Source of the DNA: Gammaproteobacteria bacterium
GTDB lineage: Bacteria; Pseudomonadota; Gammaproteobacteria; Steroidobacterales; GCA-2729495
NCBI GenBank assembly: GCA_030429685.1
Contig: JAUIEY010000063.1
Span: 1-9,430 of the forward strand
Direction: 5' to 3'
Length of the DNA stretch: 9,430 nt
The position numbers and the translations under genes were made by a program. Numbering within the stretch: position 1 is the first letter of the stretch; each line of letters begins with the position of its first letter. The notes under the pieces were generated by a model. That model saw nothing but the letters and a program-made list of their open reading frames with translations, was not told the DNA's origin and made no database searches. Shown here in pieces: positions 1 through 6,718 of this stretch.

Positions 1-765
1 CCTGCGCGTAATGCCATCTGACAGATCCAGCCGGTCCCAGGGAGGCGCAAACCAGGCGTCACTGCCTCGAATATTTCCTTCAGCCAGCGCGTTTTCGAAC
101 AGACTGCGCCTTTTTGCCAGCATCGAGCTTTGCAGTCGGCGAATACTGTCTACCCGGGTATCTGTCTGTGCCGTAATAATTTCGCCAGCAGAGCTAACCA
201 CTGGAGCAGCAACTGCTCCCAGCACTTTGATTTCGTCCATCGCAAGGAAGCGGCCGTTGGCATGCAGAATCACATCGACCGAATCGCTATGGCAACCACT
301 GAAAAAGATGTCGATCCACCCGGCTGCCTCCTCGAGTTGTGCTTCAGTGACGGTATCGATTGCGCCCGCATGCATGCTTGTCTTGTTGCTGCTGTCCATG
401 CAATACAAGTCGACCCGGCGCAATGGTTTGACGCCGGAGCGAAATTCTTCGCCCAGATGCAGTTGCAGGGAGTAGTCAAGGTTCGGATCGAGTGCTGCTG
501 CAAGCCGCAAGGAAAGCGATACTGGCGTCTGGCGAACCCATACGGCTGTTCCGGAGCGAACCCAGATTGGGTCACGCGAGACTTTGCCATCAGTAAGTAT
601 CGATGAATCTGTTGCGCGATTTATTGCATAGTTGGGAGCCTCTTTCCACGATGCACTGGTGACTGGCACCTCAGTAGGGGCTGAACCCGCGGTACCGGGC
701 ATGGGCAAAAAAACCCAGGAAAAAAATATGCAGGCCCAGGAGCATGGTCTGTAGAGGATGGTCAT
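1..765 (-). CDS. Secreted protein with probable discoidin-like domain, 3' end beyond window
   Basis: Reading the minus strand from the ATG at 765 gives an open frame of 255 codons with no stop before the window edge, so the gene is partial at its C-terminus. Residues 1-29 look like a signal peptide: a hydrophobic stretch rich in Trp, Phe and Cys, then a small-residue site (AGSA). No convincing lipobox is seen. The segment around 55-89 contains SILTDGKVSRDPIWVRSGT and the end of the next strand region reads GRFLAMDEIKVLG (171-183). LTDG near the start and a closing DEIxV are typical of galactose-binding or discoidin-like beta-sandwich domains of carbohydrate-active proteins. I infer such a domain at about 45-183, followed by a helical, charged region (about 200-232). 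It lies 50 bases after the AAA ATPase in the same direction, so a role in handling the exported polysaccharide is plausible but unproven. No strong ribosome-binding site precedes the ATG. I am confident it is coding and less sure of the domain. Confidence 0.72.
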   Translation of the reverse strand, partial: MTILYRPCSWACIFFSWVFLPMPGTAGSAPTEVPVTSASWKEAPNYAINRATDSSILTDGKVSRDPIWVRSGTAVWVRQTPVSLSLRLAAALDPNLDYSLQLHLGEEFRSGVKPLRRVDLYCMDSSNKTSMHAGAIDTVTEAQLEEAAGWIDIFFSGCHSDSVDVILHANGRFLAMDEIKVLGAVAAPVVSSAGEIITAQTDTRVDSIRRLQSSMLAKRRSLFENALAEGNIRGSDAWFAPPWDRLDLSDGITRR

Positions 766-786
766 GCCGGAACCCGGTGCAACATG

Positions 787-805
787 AAAAATCGCGCGCC
801 GCGCG
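787..805 (-). terminator. Short terminator-like GC hairpin with T-tract
   Basis: On the minus strand a five-base-pair, all-GC stem (CGCGC, loop GGC, GCGCG; positions 805-801 and 797-793) is followed by A and five T residues (792-787). It sits between the ATPase stop at 816 and the next start at 765. The stem is short for an efficient intrinsic terminator, so partial termination that lowers expression of the downstream secreted protein is the most that can be inferred. Confidence 0.3.
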
Positions 806-815
806 GTTGAATCCC

Positions 816-1661
816 TCAAGCGCCGATCTTGTCGCCGGCGGCTGAATAGCTCCACAGGCCCATCTTGCCGCGATCTTCCAGAACGTTGCGCGCGATTCGC
901 ACATCGACGGGTTTGCGTTCCGCCGAATACCCGTAAACCAGTGCCAGATCGCAAAGTGAATTGACCACGCGCGGCACGCCGCGGCTTGCGGTGACCAGCA
1001 GTTTGAGTGCCTGATCGCTAAAAATTGACGGGTCGCCGCCGGCCTGCTCTAACCGATACAGGATGTACTGACGAGTTTCCTGAGGGTTCATAGCTTCGAG
1101 GTGAAATGCTACGGCGATTCTCTGCAACAACTGCTTTAGCTGCGGCGCTTTGATCAGGCTGCGCAGTTCGGGCTGCCCGACCAGTATCATATGCAGGAGA
1201 TAGTCTTTCTGCGCGTTAACGTTGGATAGCATGCGCAGCTTTTCCAGTCCGGCCATGCCCAGATTCTGTGCCTCATCAACAATAAGTACGACTTTCCGGC
1301 CAGCCGCATATTCGCTGATAAGAAATTCAAGAAACGATTCGTAAATCTCGGCTTCGGTCTTGCCGGTGTAATCCAGACCGAATGACATGGCAACCCATTC
1401 AAGAATATCGTCTGACCCGGACTGCGTGAATGACAGCACGCCGATGCGTACTTCACTGTCGAGACTGTTGACGAGCTTGTTGATCAGAGTTGTCTTGCCT
1501 GAGCCTATTTCGCCGCTCAGTACAGTAAACCCCTGGCCGCTGATCAAACTGTATTTAAGCAGCACCAGTGCCCGATTGTGGCCCTCTGACATATACAGGT
1601 AGGACGGATCCGGCAGGATCGAAAAAGGTTTTTCCTGCAGTCCGTAAAAAGCTTCGTACAT
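816..1661 (-). CDS. ExeA-like AAA ATPase of exopolysaccharide locus (XrtA-associated type)
   Basis: This 281-residue cytoplasmic P-loop ATPase begins MYEAFYGLQEKPFSILPDP, the N-terminal signature of the ExeA/GspA-like AAA family (FYGLxxxPFxxxPDP). Walker A is GEIGSGKT (50-57), Walker B is VVLIVDEAQ (124-132) with Asp129 and Glu130, a sensor-like strand ILVGQPELR follows at 159-167, and a sensor-2-type motif ASRGVPRVVN is at 225-234. The length suits the roughly 270-300 residue ATPases encoded beside Wzz and BY-kinase genes in XrtA/PEP-CTERM exopolysaccharide loci. No exosortase or PEP-CTERM protein is visible here, so that label rests on resemblance and gene order. It lies 33 bases after the kinase-like gene in the same direction. 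Family members are thought to power or regulate assembly of envelope complexes; the exact job here is unknown. It lacks the C-terminal peptidoglycan-binding or membrane region of true ExeA. Confidence 0.85.
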   Translation of the reverse strand: MYEAFYGLQEKPFSILPDPSYLYMSEGHNRALVLLKYSLISGQGFTVLSGEIGSGKTTLINKLVNSLDSEVRIGVLSFTQSGSDDILEWVAMSFGLDYTGKTEAEIYESFLEFLISEYAAGRKVVLIVDEAQNLGMAGLEKLRMLSNVNAQKDYLLHMILVGQPELRSLIKAPQLKQLLQRIAVAFHLEAMNPQETRQYILYRLEQAGGDPSIFSDQALKLLVTASRGVPRVVNSLCDLALVYGYSAERKPVDVRIARNVLEDRGKMGLWSYSAAGDKIGA

Positions 1662-1694
1662 GGCACTGATGCTCGCGTTACGAAGTGCGACGAA

Positions 1695-2540
1695 TCAGTC
1701 GCGACCGTAGCGGGTTGATTTGCCTCGGGAGCCGGACTCGGCACGGTTTAGGACGGTGCCGAGCAGCGGCGCGTTCTTAAGAATACGCAGCGATTGCTCG
1801 AGGTCGCCGCTCTTTGTGCCGCCGGCCTCCGCAACCATTAACATGGCATCTATAAAAGGGGCAAAGGTCAGCGCATCGTCTGTTGCCAGCATCGGCGGCA
1901 GATCGCAGATAACCAGCCGATCCGGGTAGCGGTTTTTCAGCTCGGATATCAGGTTGACCATCTTGGGCGAGCTCAGCATTTCTGATGAATTGGCAATCGC
2001 TTCCCGGCCGGGCAGTACAACCAGTCGGTCTATGCCGGGCGAGAACAGAACTTCTGACAGGGGCACGTCGTCCTGCAGGTAATCGCTCAGGCCAACTGCC
2101 GGCTGATACTCGAAATATTCATGAATACTGGGATTGCGCAAATCCAGGTCTGCCAGCAGAACCGTATGATTGACTTCCCGCGCCAGGCTGATGGCGAGAT
2201 TAATAGCCGTGAGCGTCTTGCCATGACCGGTGGCCGGGCTCGTCAGGGCCAGCACATTCCAGTGGTTGGCGGTCATTTGCTGCAGTACCCGCGTGCGCAG
2301 CATCCGATAGGAGTCTGTGAGCTCGTGATTGGAGAACGCAGCGATTAAACGATTCTTTTCAAAAACCGCATCAGGCACGTCAACAATTTTCGTGCTCTGA
2401 TATTTGACCTGAGCCGTGGCTTCGTTGTGCGCTGCCTGGCCAGCAGCTGCAGGCGTCGGCGCTGCCGCGGGGCGCTGCGGGGACTTGGCTTCGGCGCGAT
2501 CCTTTTCGGCTTGTTCCAGCGCTTTACGAATGTGTTCCAT
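1695..2540 (-). CDS. CpsD/CapB-family BY-kinase (ParA-like ATPase) for polysaccharide chain-length control
   Basis: This 281-residue protein has the order of a stand-alone BY-kinase cytoplasmic domain. It opens with a short amphipathic start (MEHIRKALEQAEKDR) and an Ala/Pro-rich linker (about 22-43). The docking helix motif SYRMLRTRV is at 77-85. Walker A is SPATGHGKT (101-109), Walker A' is VLLADLDLRNPS (127-138) with Asp131 and Asp133, and Walker B is VICDLPP (210-216) with Asp213. In this family the kinase works with a Wzz-type membrane activator and cycles through tyrosine phosphorylation to control polymer length; here that activator is the adjacent upstream gene. Walker A has GHGKT where most members have GEGKS. 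The C-terminal tail has a single tyrosine (Tyr278) instead of the usual tyrosine cluster, so autokinase activity may be reduced. The start is supported by the strong Shine-Dalgarno sequence AGAGAGG seven bases upstream, which overlaps the stop of the Wzz gene. Confidence 0.87.
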   Translation of the reverse strand: MEHIRKALEQAEKDRAEAKSPQRPAAAPTPAAAGQAAHNEATAQVKYQSTKIVDVPDAVFEKNRLIAAFSNHELTDSYRMLRTRVLQQMTANHWNVLALTSPATGHGKTLTAINLAISLAREVNHTVLLADLDLRNPSIHEYFEYQPAVGLSDYLQDDVPLSEVLFSPGIDRLVVLPGREAIANSSEMLSSPKMVNLISELKNRYPDRLVICDLPPMLATDDALTFAPFIDAMLMVAEAGGTKSGDLEQSLRILKNAPLLGTVLNRAESGSRGKSTRYGRD

Positions 2541-2547
2541 CGTCTTG

Positions 2548-2554
2548 CCTCTCT
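2548..2554 (-). promoter_or_regulatory. Shine-Dalgarno of kinase gene overlapping the Wzz stop codon
   Basis: The minus strand reads TAGAGAGGCAAGACGATG. The TAG stop of the co-polymerase gene (2555-2553) overlaps an AGAGAGG ribosome-binding site, with seven bases before the kinase ATG at 2540. This fixes the kinase start and suggests translational coupling of the two partner proteins. Confidence 0.7.
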
Positions 2555-4310
2555 ACAGGCCGAGCTGGCGCACCGCGGTGTACCAGAGCAAATCCAGCGG
2601 TCGAACCGCGAAATGTACCGTTACAGCCAGCAACAGTATGGCTGTGGGAATGCCGGCATACGTTAACAACCGGACTTTGCGCCGTTGCGCTATGTCGGCC
2701 GCATTCATGATGACGGGTATGGACGCTATCGGTGCTGCGCCTTGCACGAATTCAATATCTCGCGGCGTCCAGACAGAATCATCCGTGGCTTCCTTTACCT
2801 GAATCATTGCCACGCCAACCACCGGCGCGAGCAGCAACAGCAGGATCAGGATCGCAGGCCGGTTGGGGCTGGAAGGTTGCAGCGGCAGTTGCGGCGGCTC
2901 AACCAGCACGAACCTTTCGCCCTTGCTCTGGCTTTCCAGTGCCTGACCGATCTCGGCACTGAACTGTCTTTCACGCATCGCGACGTAGCGCTGCGTTGCG
3001 GTCTGCAATTGCCGCTGCAGTGCCAGCAGTTCCTGTTCGACACGCGGCCCTTTCAAGGCATTCGATTCGATCTCAATAATGCGATTGCGCAGCTCCCGTT
3101 CAGTTTGTGCCAAGGCAGCTTCGTCGGCGTCAAACTGGTTTAGCTGAGCTTCAATCTGAATGTATGCGGGATTGTCGGGTCGCACCAGTGCATCGGCGGT
3201 GTCACGCGCGGCAATCGCTTCGGTTTGGAGGCTGTCGACAAGACGCTGCAAGCGCTGCACTTCGGGGTGGTCGGCAGTGTAAGTTTCCTGCGCCCTGGCC
3301 AGATCTGCTCTGGCTGCTGTCAACGCCGCTGTCGTATCCGACAGGTCTGCCGTGATCCCGGTCTGGGCGCGCAGCGCTTCCAGCTCCCGCTTGGTGCGCA
3401 CCACGTCAGGATGATCCTGACCATACTGACCCTGATACATGGCGAGACGGGTTTGCAGAGCCTTTAGCTGGCTCTCGGGAGATAGCACCGCCTGTCCGTC
3501 GGGCAGGATGGTCGGCGCCATCTTGTCCAGCTGGGCCAGTTGTGCGCGCAGCAGGATGCGACTTTCTTCTATGGATTGTCGCTGGCGGCGGATGTCGAGC
3601 AGTTGGTCTTCGGTACGCTGCAGAATCTGCAGTTTCAGCTGCACGATTTCGGGCAGGCTGTCTTTGTTGGCCTCTTTAAAGGCGGCCAGTTGTTCCTCGA
3701 GTGTTTTGACTTCTGCATCGAGGCGTTCAACTTCAGCGCCGAGAAACTCGCTGGTCTCGGCGGTTTGCACCGTGCGCGAGCGGACGTTCTCTTCCAGATA
3801 CAGGCTTACCAGTTCATTGGCTACCTGCTGTGCGACAGCCGGATTGTCGTGTTCGAAACCCACCGTGAAGGCGATGGTGTCAACCACCGGGCGCCCCGAT
3901 GCAGGATCAGTCAGTTCAACATTGACCAGATCCATCTGCACCTGCTCCTGGACGTCCTCTACCAGTAATAGCGTCGGCAGGTAGCGGCGTTTCTCGGGAT
4001 ACAGGTCGAACTGCTCGATAATGCCCGCCAGATTGGAACTGGTCATTACGCGCTGATTAATAAGCTGAATCTGCTGTGCGGCGAATGTCGTTACGGTGGT
4101 CTGCACCAGCTGCTCGGGAACTTCCGGTTCCTCGATCAGGATCACGGCCGTGGACGTGTATTTGGTTGGCCAGACAACAGTCACAATGGCACCGACCACG
4201 AAAACAATTGCCGCAGTCAGAGCGCCGAGCATTTTCCGCCGACGCAGGCCGGCAATAAACTCGCCCAGCCCCTTGCCTTCGTCGGCAAGATAGTCCCTGT
4301 CGTCTACCAT
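2553..4310 (-). CDS. Wzz/GumC-like polysaccharide co-polymerase with GNVR domain
   Basis: This 585-residue inner-membrane protein sets polymer length in Wzy-type polysaccharide export, acting with a BY-kinase. After a short cytoplasmic start comes TM1 (about 27-47), then the Wzz segment with YTSTAVILIEE (51-61), and a long periplasmic part predicted to be largely coiled coil (about 190-265, 328-365 and 390-455). The GNVR-like region (about 420-460) precedes the proline-rich motif EPPQLPLQPSSPNRP (471-485) that borders TM2 (about 485-504) in this family. A cytoplasmic segment with TPRDIEFVQGAAPIASIP (515-532) leads to a third hydrophobic segment (about 549-567), which simpler Wzz proteins lack. 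Two copies of a (Y)xxDHPxVxR-type motif occur at 296-305 and 344-353. It is the first gene of the operon; the start has a modest CAGG ribosome-binding site. I am sure of the family; the polymer is unknown. Confidence 0.88.
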   Translation of the reverse strand: MVDDRDYLADEGKGLGEFIAGLRRRKMLGALTAAIVFVVGAIVTVVWPTKYTSTAVILIEEPEVPEQLVQTTVTTFAAQQIQLINQRVMTSSNLAGIIEQFDLYPEKRRYLPTLLLVEDVQEQVQMDLVNVELTDPASGRPVVDTIAFTVGFEHDNPAVAQQVANELVSLYLEENVRSRTVQTAETSEFLGAEVERLDAEVKTLEEQLAAFKEANKDSLPEIVQLKLQILQRTEDQLLDIRRQRQSIEESRILLRAQLAQLDKMAPTILPDGQAVLSPESQLKALQTRLAMYQGQYGQDHPDVVRTKRELEALRAQTGITADLSDTTAALTAARADLARAQETYTADHPEVQRLQRLVDSLQTEAIAARDTADALVRPDNPAYIQIEAQLNQFDADEAALAQTERELRNRIIEIESNALKGPRVEQELLALQRQLQTATQRYVAMRERQFSAEIGQALESQSKGERFVLVEPPQLPLQPSSPNRPAILILLLLLAPVVGVAMIQVKEATDDSVWTPRDIEFVQGAAPIASIPVIMNAADIAQRRKVRLLTYAGIPTAILLLAVTVHFAVRPLDLLWYTAVRQLGL

Positions 4311-4313
4311 TGG

Positions 4314-4342
4314 ATTAACCTGAGAACCCTTTTCGGGTTAAT
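4314..4342 (-). promoter_or_regulatory. Overlapping inverted repeats in the leader of the polysaccharide operon
   Basis: A 7-bp perfect inverted repeat, ATTAACC (4314-4320) and GGTTAAT (4336-4342), has arm centres 22 bp apart. Nested in it is a second repeat, AACCC (4325-4329) and GGGTT (4335-4339), with a five-base loop. On the transcript the two pairings share one arm, so they are mutually exclusive. The outer one would include the AGG of the weak ribosome-binding site in front of the ATG at 4310. It could equally be a two-turn protein operator. The repeats are seen directly; a regulatory role is inferred. Confidence 0.4.
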
Positions 4343-4347
4343 TAGTT

Positions 4348-4353
4348 ATTATA
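4348..4353 (-). promoter_or_regulatory. -10 promoter element (TATAAT) of the polysaccharide operon
   Basis: On the minus strand the sequence CTTTCTATAATAACTAATTAACC contains a perfect TATAAT at 4353-4348, about 38 bases before the Wzz start codon, which would give a leader of about 30 bases. No good -35 hexamer lies at 16-18 bases (the best window reads ATGCAT), so the promoter may depend on an activator or another sigma factor. Confidence 0.5.
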
Positions 4354-4384
4354 GAAAGTTGAAGTCTAGCATGCATCCCTGCGG

Positions 4385-4410
4385 CGATTTGTGACCCGAG
4401 CCACAAATCG
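4385..4410. repeat. Perfect 9-bp inverted repeat in the divergent intergenic region
   Basis: CGATTTGTG (4385-4393) is repeated as its reverse complement CACAAATCG (4402-4410) with an eight-base spacer. Arm centres are 17 bp apart. There is no adjoining T-tract in either direction, so a terminator is unlikely. The dyad lies about 30-60 bases upstream of the TATAAT box of the leftward operon, where an activator would bind, and also upstream of the rightward permease gene. A transcription-factor operator is the favoured reading. The rest of the 4354-4580 stretch holds nothing else I can support: no small gene and no clear plus-strand promoter. Confidence 0.4.
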
Positions 4411-4580
4411 GATCGCACCGCGCCGCCGTCTGGCAAGGGTTTCGACGGTTTTGGGGCGGCAATTATGTCGCACGCCTGCGGCCCTGCAAACTGTTTCGGA
4501 ACCGCAAGCTTTGCGCCGGCTTTCGACTGCCCCCGGCGGTTGAAGTTCACTTTCGCACTTCCGGCTGACAGAATCGGCGC

Positions 4581-5495
4581 ATGTTGTCGTTTGCCCTGCG
4601 CCGCCTGTTGTCCGCCATCCCTACGCTGCTGGTACTGCTGGCGCTGTCCTTTGCGCTGATTCGCGTAGCGCCCGGCGGCCCGTTTGATACGGAAAGGCAG
4701 ATACCGGCCGAAATCCAGGAGCGACTGAATCAGACCTATTACCTCGATGAACCCCTGTGGATGCAGTTCGGCCGGTATCTCGGCGGCCTGGCCCGGGGCG
4801 ATTTCGGGCCGTCTTTCCAGTACAAGGACTACACGGTTAGCGAACTGATTGCGGCAGGCTTTCCGGTATCGCTGCAGCTCGGTAGCCTGGCTATGTTGCT
4901 GGCACTGCTGGTGGGCATCAGCGTCGGTACGCTGGCGGCGTTGCGGCAGAACAGCCGCGTCGATCACGTGGCGATGGGCGCAGCCATGACCGGGATTTCC
5001 ATCCCCAACTTTGTGCTGGCGCCCATACTGGTGCTGGTTTTCGCCGTTACCCTGCGCTGGCTGCCGGCCGGCGGGCTGGGGGAATGGCGCAGCCTGATTT
5101 TGCCGGTGGTGTCGCTGGCGCTGCCGCAGATCGCCTACATCGCGCGGCTGACCCGCGGCAGCATGATTGAAGTGCTGCGCAGTGACTTTATCCGCACCGC
5201 CCGGGCGCAGGGCCTGCCGACCCGGGAAGTCGTTATCGGTCATGCCCTGAAGCCGGCCATGGTGCCTGTTGTTTCCTACCTGGGCCCGGCCACGGCGGGC
5301 ATCATTACCGGCTCGGTGGTGATCGAGCAGATATTCGGCGTACCCGGACTCGGCCGCTACTTTGTGCAGGGTGCACTGAACCGCGATTACACGCTGGTTA
5401 TGGGTGTAGTGGTTTTTTACGGTGTACTGATCATCGTGTTTAATTTTCTGGTGGACCTGGCTTATCGCTGGCTGGATCCGCGCGTGAAACTCTAG
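4581..5495 (+). CDS. OppB/DppB-like peptide ABC transporter permease
   Basis: This 304-residue inner-membrane permease is complete. It starts MLSFALRRLLSAIPTLLVLL, the standard N-terminus of the DppB/OppB family, and has six hydrophobic segments at about 9-29, 100-122, 134-157, 168-188, 233-255 and 273-295. The cytoplasmic EAA coupling loop is clear at about 205-232 (RTARAQGLPTREVVIGHALK). The family hallmarks FGVPGLGRYFVQGAL (252-266) and WLDPRVKL (297-304) close the protein. It would form one half of the channel of a peptide, nickel or opine importer, pairing with an OppC-type permease and two ATPases. The OppC partner begins eight bases downstream but is cut short. No substrate-binding protein or ATPase gene is present in the window, so the substrate cannot be inferred. 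Leucine is overwhelmingly CTG (18 of the first 24 by hand count). The ATG has no strong ribosome-binding site. Confidence 0.92.
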   Translation: MLSFALRRLLSAIPTLLVLLALSFALIRVAPGGPFDTERQIPAEIQERLNQTYYLDEPLWMQFGRYLGGLARGDFGPSFQYKDYTVSELIAAGFPVSLQLGSLAMLLALLVGISVGTLAALRQNSRVDHVAMGAAMTGISIPNFVLAPILVLVFAVTLRWLPAGGLGEWRSLILPVVSLALPQIAYIARLTRGSMIEVLRSDFIRTARAQGLPTREVVIGHALKPAMVPVVSYLGPATAGIITGSVVIEQIFGVPGLGRYFVQGALNRDYTLVMGVVVFYGVLIIVFNFLVDLAYRWLDPRVKL

Positions 5496-5503
5496 GCCGG
5501 CCG

Positions 5504-6715
5504 GTGCAGCAGACCGCGCACATAACGTCGCAACAGCCGGTAGGCCGCAGCCTCTGGGACGATGCCTTTGAGCGCCTGCGCAATAACCGGGCGGCCATGG
5601 CAGCCGCGGCAATTATGGGCGCCATTGTATTGTTGGTGCTTGCCGCACCGTTGCTGAGTCCGTACAGCATCGATTCCACTGACTGGGATCGCATTTCAGT
5701 GCCGCCGTCATTCAGTACCGGCCACTGGTTCGGCACCGACGATGTCGGCCGCGATCTGTTTGTGCGCACACTTTATGGCGGCAGGATTTCCCTGCTGGTC
5801 GGGCTGGCCGCCACGCTGGTCAGTCTCGTCATCGGTATTGCGTGGGGCGCCACAGCCGGTTACGCGGGCGGCAAGGCCATCAACAACCTTGGCGAGGCCA
5901 TTCGCGGGCATCGGGAGGACTACATCATCGGACTCAAGATCACCTGGGGGCCGGACGACGACCGCGCGATGGATGCGGCGCTCAATTCACTCGGCATCGA
6001 GCAGGCCGACATCTGCTTCTTCAACATTCACAAGGCCGCCGATGTCCGGCAGGACCGGTACCGTAAAGGCGCGGAACGCTGGAAAGCCGCGGGCAAGTTC
6101 CGATACATCGGCCTCACCAGCCACAGCGACACCCTCGCCTGTATGCAGGCAGGGCTCAAGGAAGGCTTTTACGATGTGCTGATGCCGGCCTACAGCCTGG
6201 GCATGGAAGATGCCTTTGAAGATGTCTTTCAACAGGCGCAAGACCGGGGCACCGGGGTTGTGCTGATGAAAACCGGGCGCGGGCTGGGTCACGATGCCTA
6301 TGCCGATGCCATCCCCACCTATCTCAACATGCCCGGGGTGACCACGATCAACAAGGGAATGAACTCGTTTGATGCAGTCACGCGTATGCTCGAAAGCGCC
6401 CGGCGCCGCACATCGGACGAAGCTTCAACCCGATTGCGTTCCGCCGCCCGGGTGGCGATGTCCGGTCATTGCATCATGTGCGGCGCATGCACAAACGCCT
6501 GCCCTCATTCCATGCCGGTGGCTGATGTCGTTCGCTGTTCCGACTATTACATGGAACAGCCGGAGTACCTCGCGTTCGCCGGCGAGGTCTACACGTCGCT
6601 GCCCCGGAGGCCCGCGGACAGTCTATGCGGTTCCTGCTCCTCTTGTGAAACGGCCTGCCCCAACGGTGTCCCGATTCGTCATCACATCCGGCGAGCGGAC
6701 GCGATGCTGGCCTGA
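5504..6715 (+). CDS. Chimeric ORF: OppC-like permease N-terminus joined to Fe-S aldo/keto reductase C-terminus
   Basis: The 403-codon frame starts at GTG, eight bases after the OppB-like stop. Residues 1 to about 124 are an OppC-type permease start: TM1 at about 31-51, the family motif FGTDDVGRDLFVRTLYGGR (76-94), TM2 at about 95-117, then GYAGG. The remaining four membrane segments and the EAA loop are missing. From about 125 the protein is an aldo/keto reductase: LGEAIRGHREDYIIGLK (129-145) with the family's catalytic lysine at Lys145, FFNIHK (172-177) with the catalytic-type His176, RYIGLTSHS (200-208), and barrel strands to about 300. Two ferredoxin motifs follow: Cys323, 326, 329, 333 and Cys375, 378, 381, 385, each closing in CP, enough for two [4Fe-4S] clusters. 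The first barrel strands and the catalytic Asp are absent; a tyrosine (Tyr120) remains but probably derives from the permease. Neither half can be functional as it stands. The reductase half belongs with the following redox genes; its substrate is unknown. Confidence 0.85.
   Translation: MQQTAHITSQQPVGRSLWDDAFERLRNNRAAMAAAAIMGAIVLLVLAAPLLSPYSIDSTDWDRISVPPSFSTGHWFGTDDVGRDLFVRTLYGGRISLLVGLAATLVSLVIGIAWGATAGYAGGKAINNLGEAIRGHREDYIIGLKITWGPDDDRAMDAALNSLGIEQADICFFNIHKAADVRQDRYRKGAERWKAAGKFRYIGLTSHSDTLACMQAGLKEGFYDVLMPAYSLGMEDAFEDVFQQAQDRGTGVVLMKTGRGLGHDAYADAIPTYLNMPGVTTINKGMNSFDAVTRMLESARRRTSDEASTRLRSAARVAMSGHCIMCGACTNACPHSMPVADVVRCSDYYMEQPEYLAFAGEVYTSLPRRPADSLCGSCSSCETACPNGVPIRHHIRRADAMLA
5855..5893. 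other. Breakpoint between permease-derived and reductase-derived sequence
   Basis: Upstream of about 5870 the frame follows the OppC family up to GYAGG. From about 5873 it follows the aldo/keto reductase family (KAINNLGEAIRG). The exact crossover cannot be set because both families plausibly have a Tyr-x-Gly-Gly or Tyr-x-x-Gly pattern there, which may mark microhomology. No insertion-sequence ends, direct repeats or tRNA gene are seen at the join. Leucine codon use changes across it: by hand count CTC is 2 of 14 before and 9 of 18 after. An assembly or cloning chimera is the simplest explanation; a real deletion or recombination is the alternative. Confidence 0.7.
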
Positions 6716-6718
6716 GTC

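Noticed and set aside
11..606. Two overlapping plus-strand frames (11-475 and 130-606) and a minus-strand frame (270-590)
   Set aside because: They conflict with the 255-codon minus-strand frame that has a signal peptide and discoidin-like landmarks and fits the operon direction.
3439..3984. A 181-codon plus-strand frame opposite the Wzz-like gene
   Set aside because: Serine- and arginine-rich antisense of a coiled-coil gene; no domain and no ribosome-binding site.
4338..5612. A 424-codon open frame on the minus strand across the OppB-like gene
   Set aside because: It is antisense to a clear six-segment permease, is dominated by Gln, His, Arg and Ala, and has no recognisable domain. Long antisense frames are common opposite CTG- and GCG-rich genes.
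5504..6715. A genuine new permease-reductase fusion enzyme
   Set aside because: Both halves lack parts essential for folding and activity, and codon use changes at the join, so a breakpoint is more likely.
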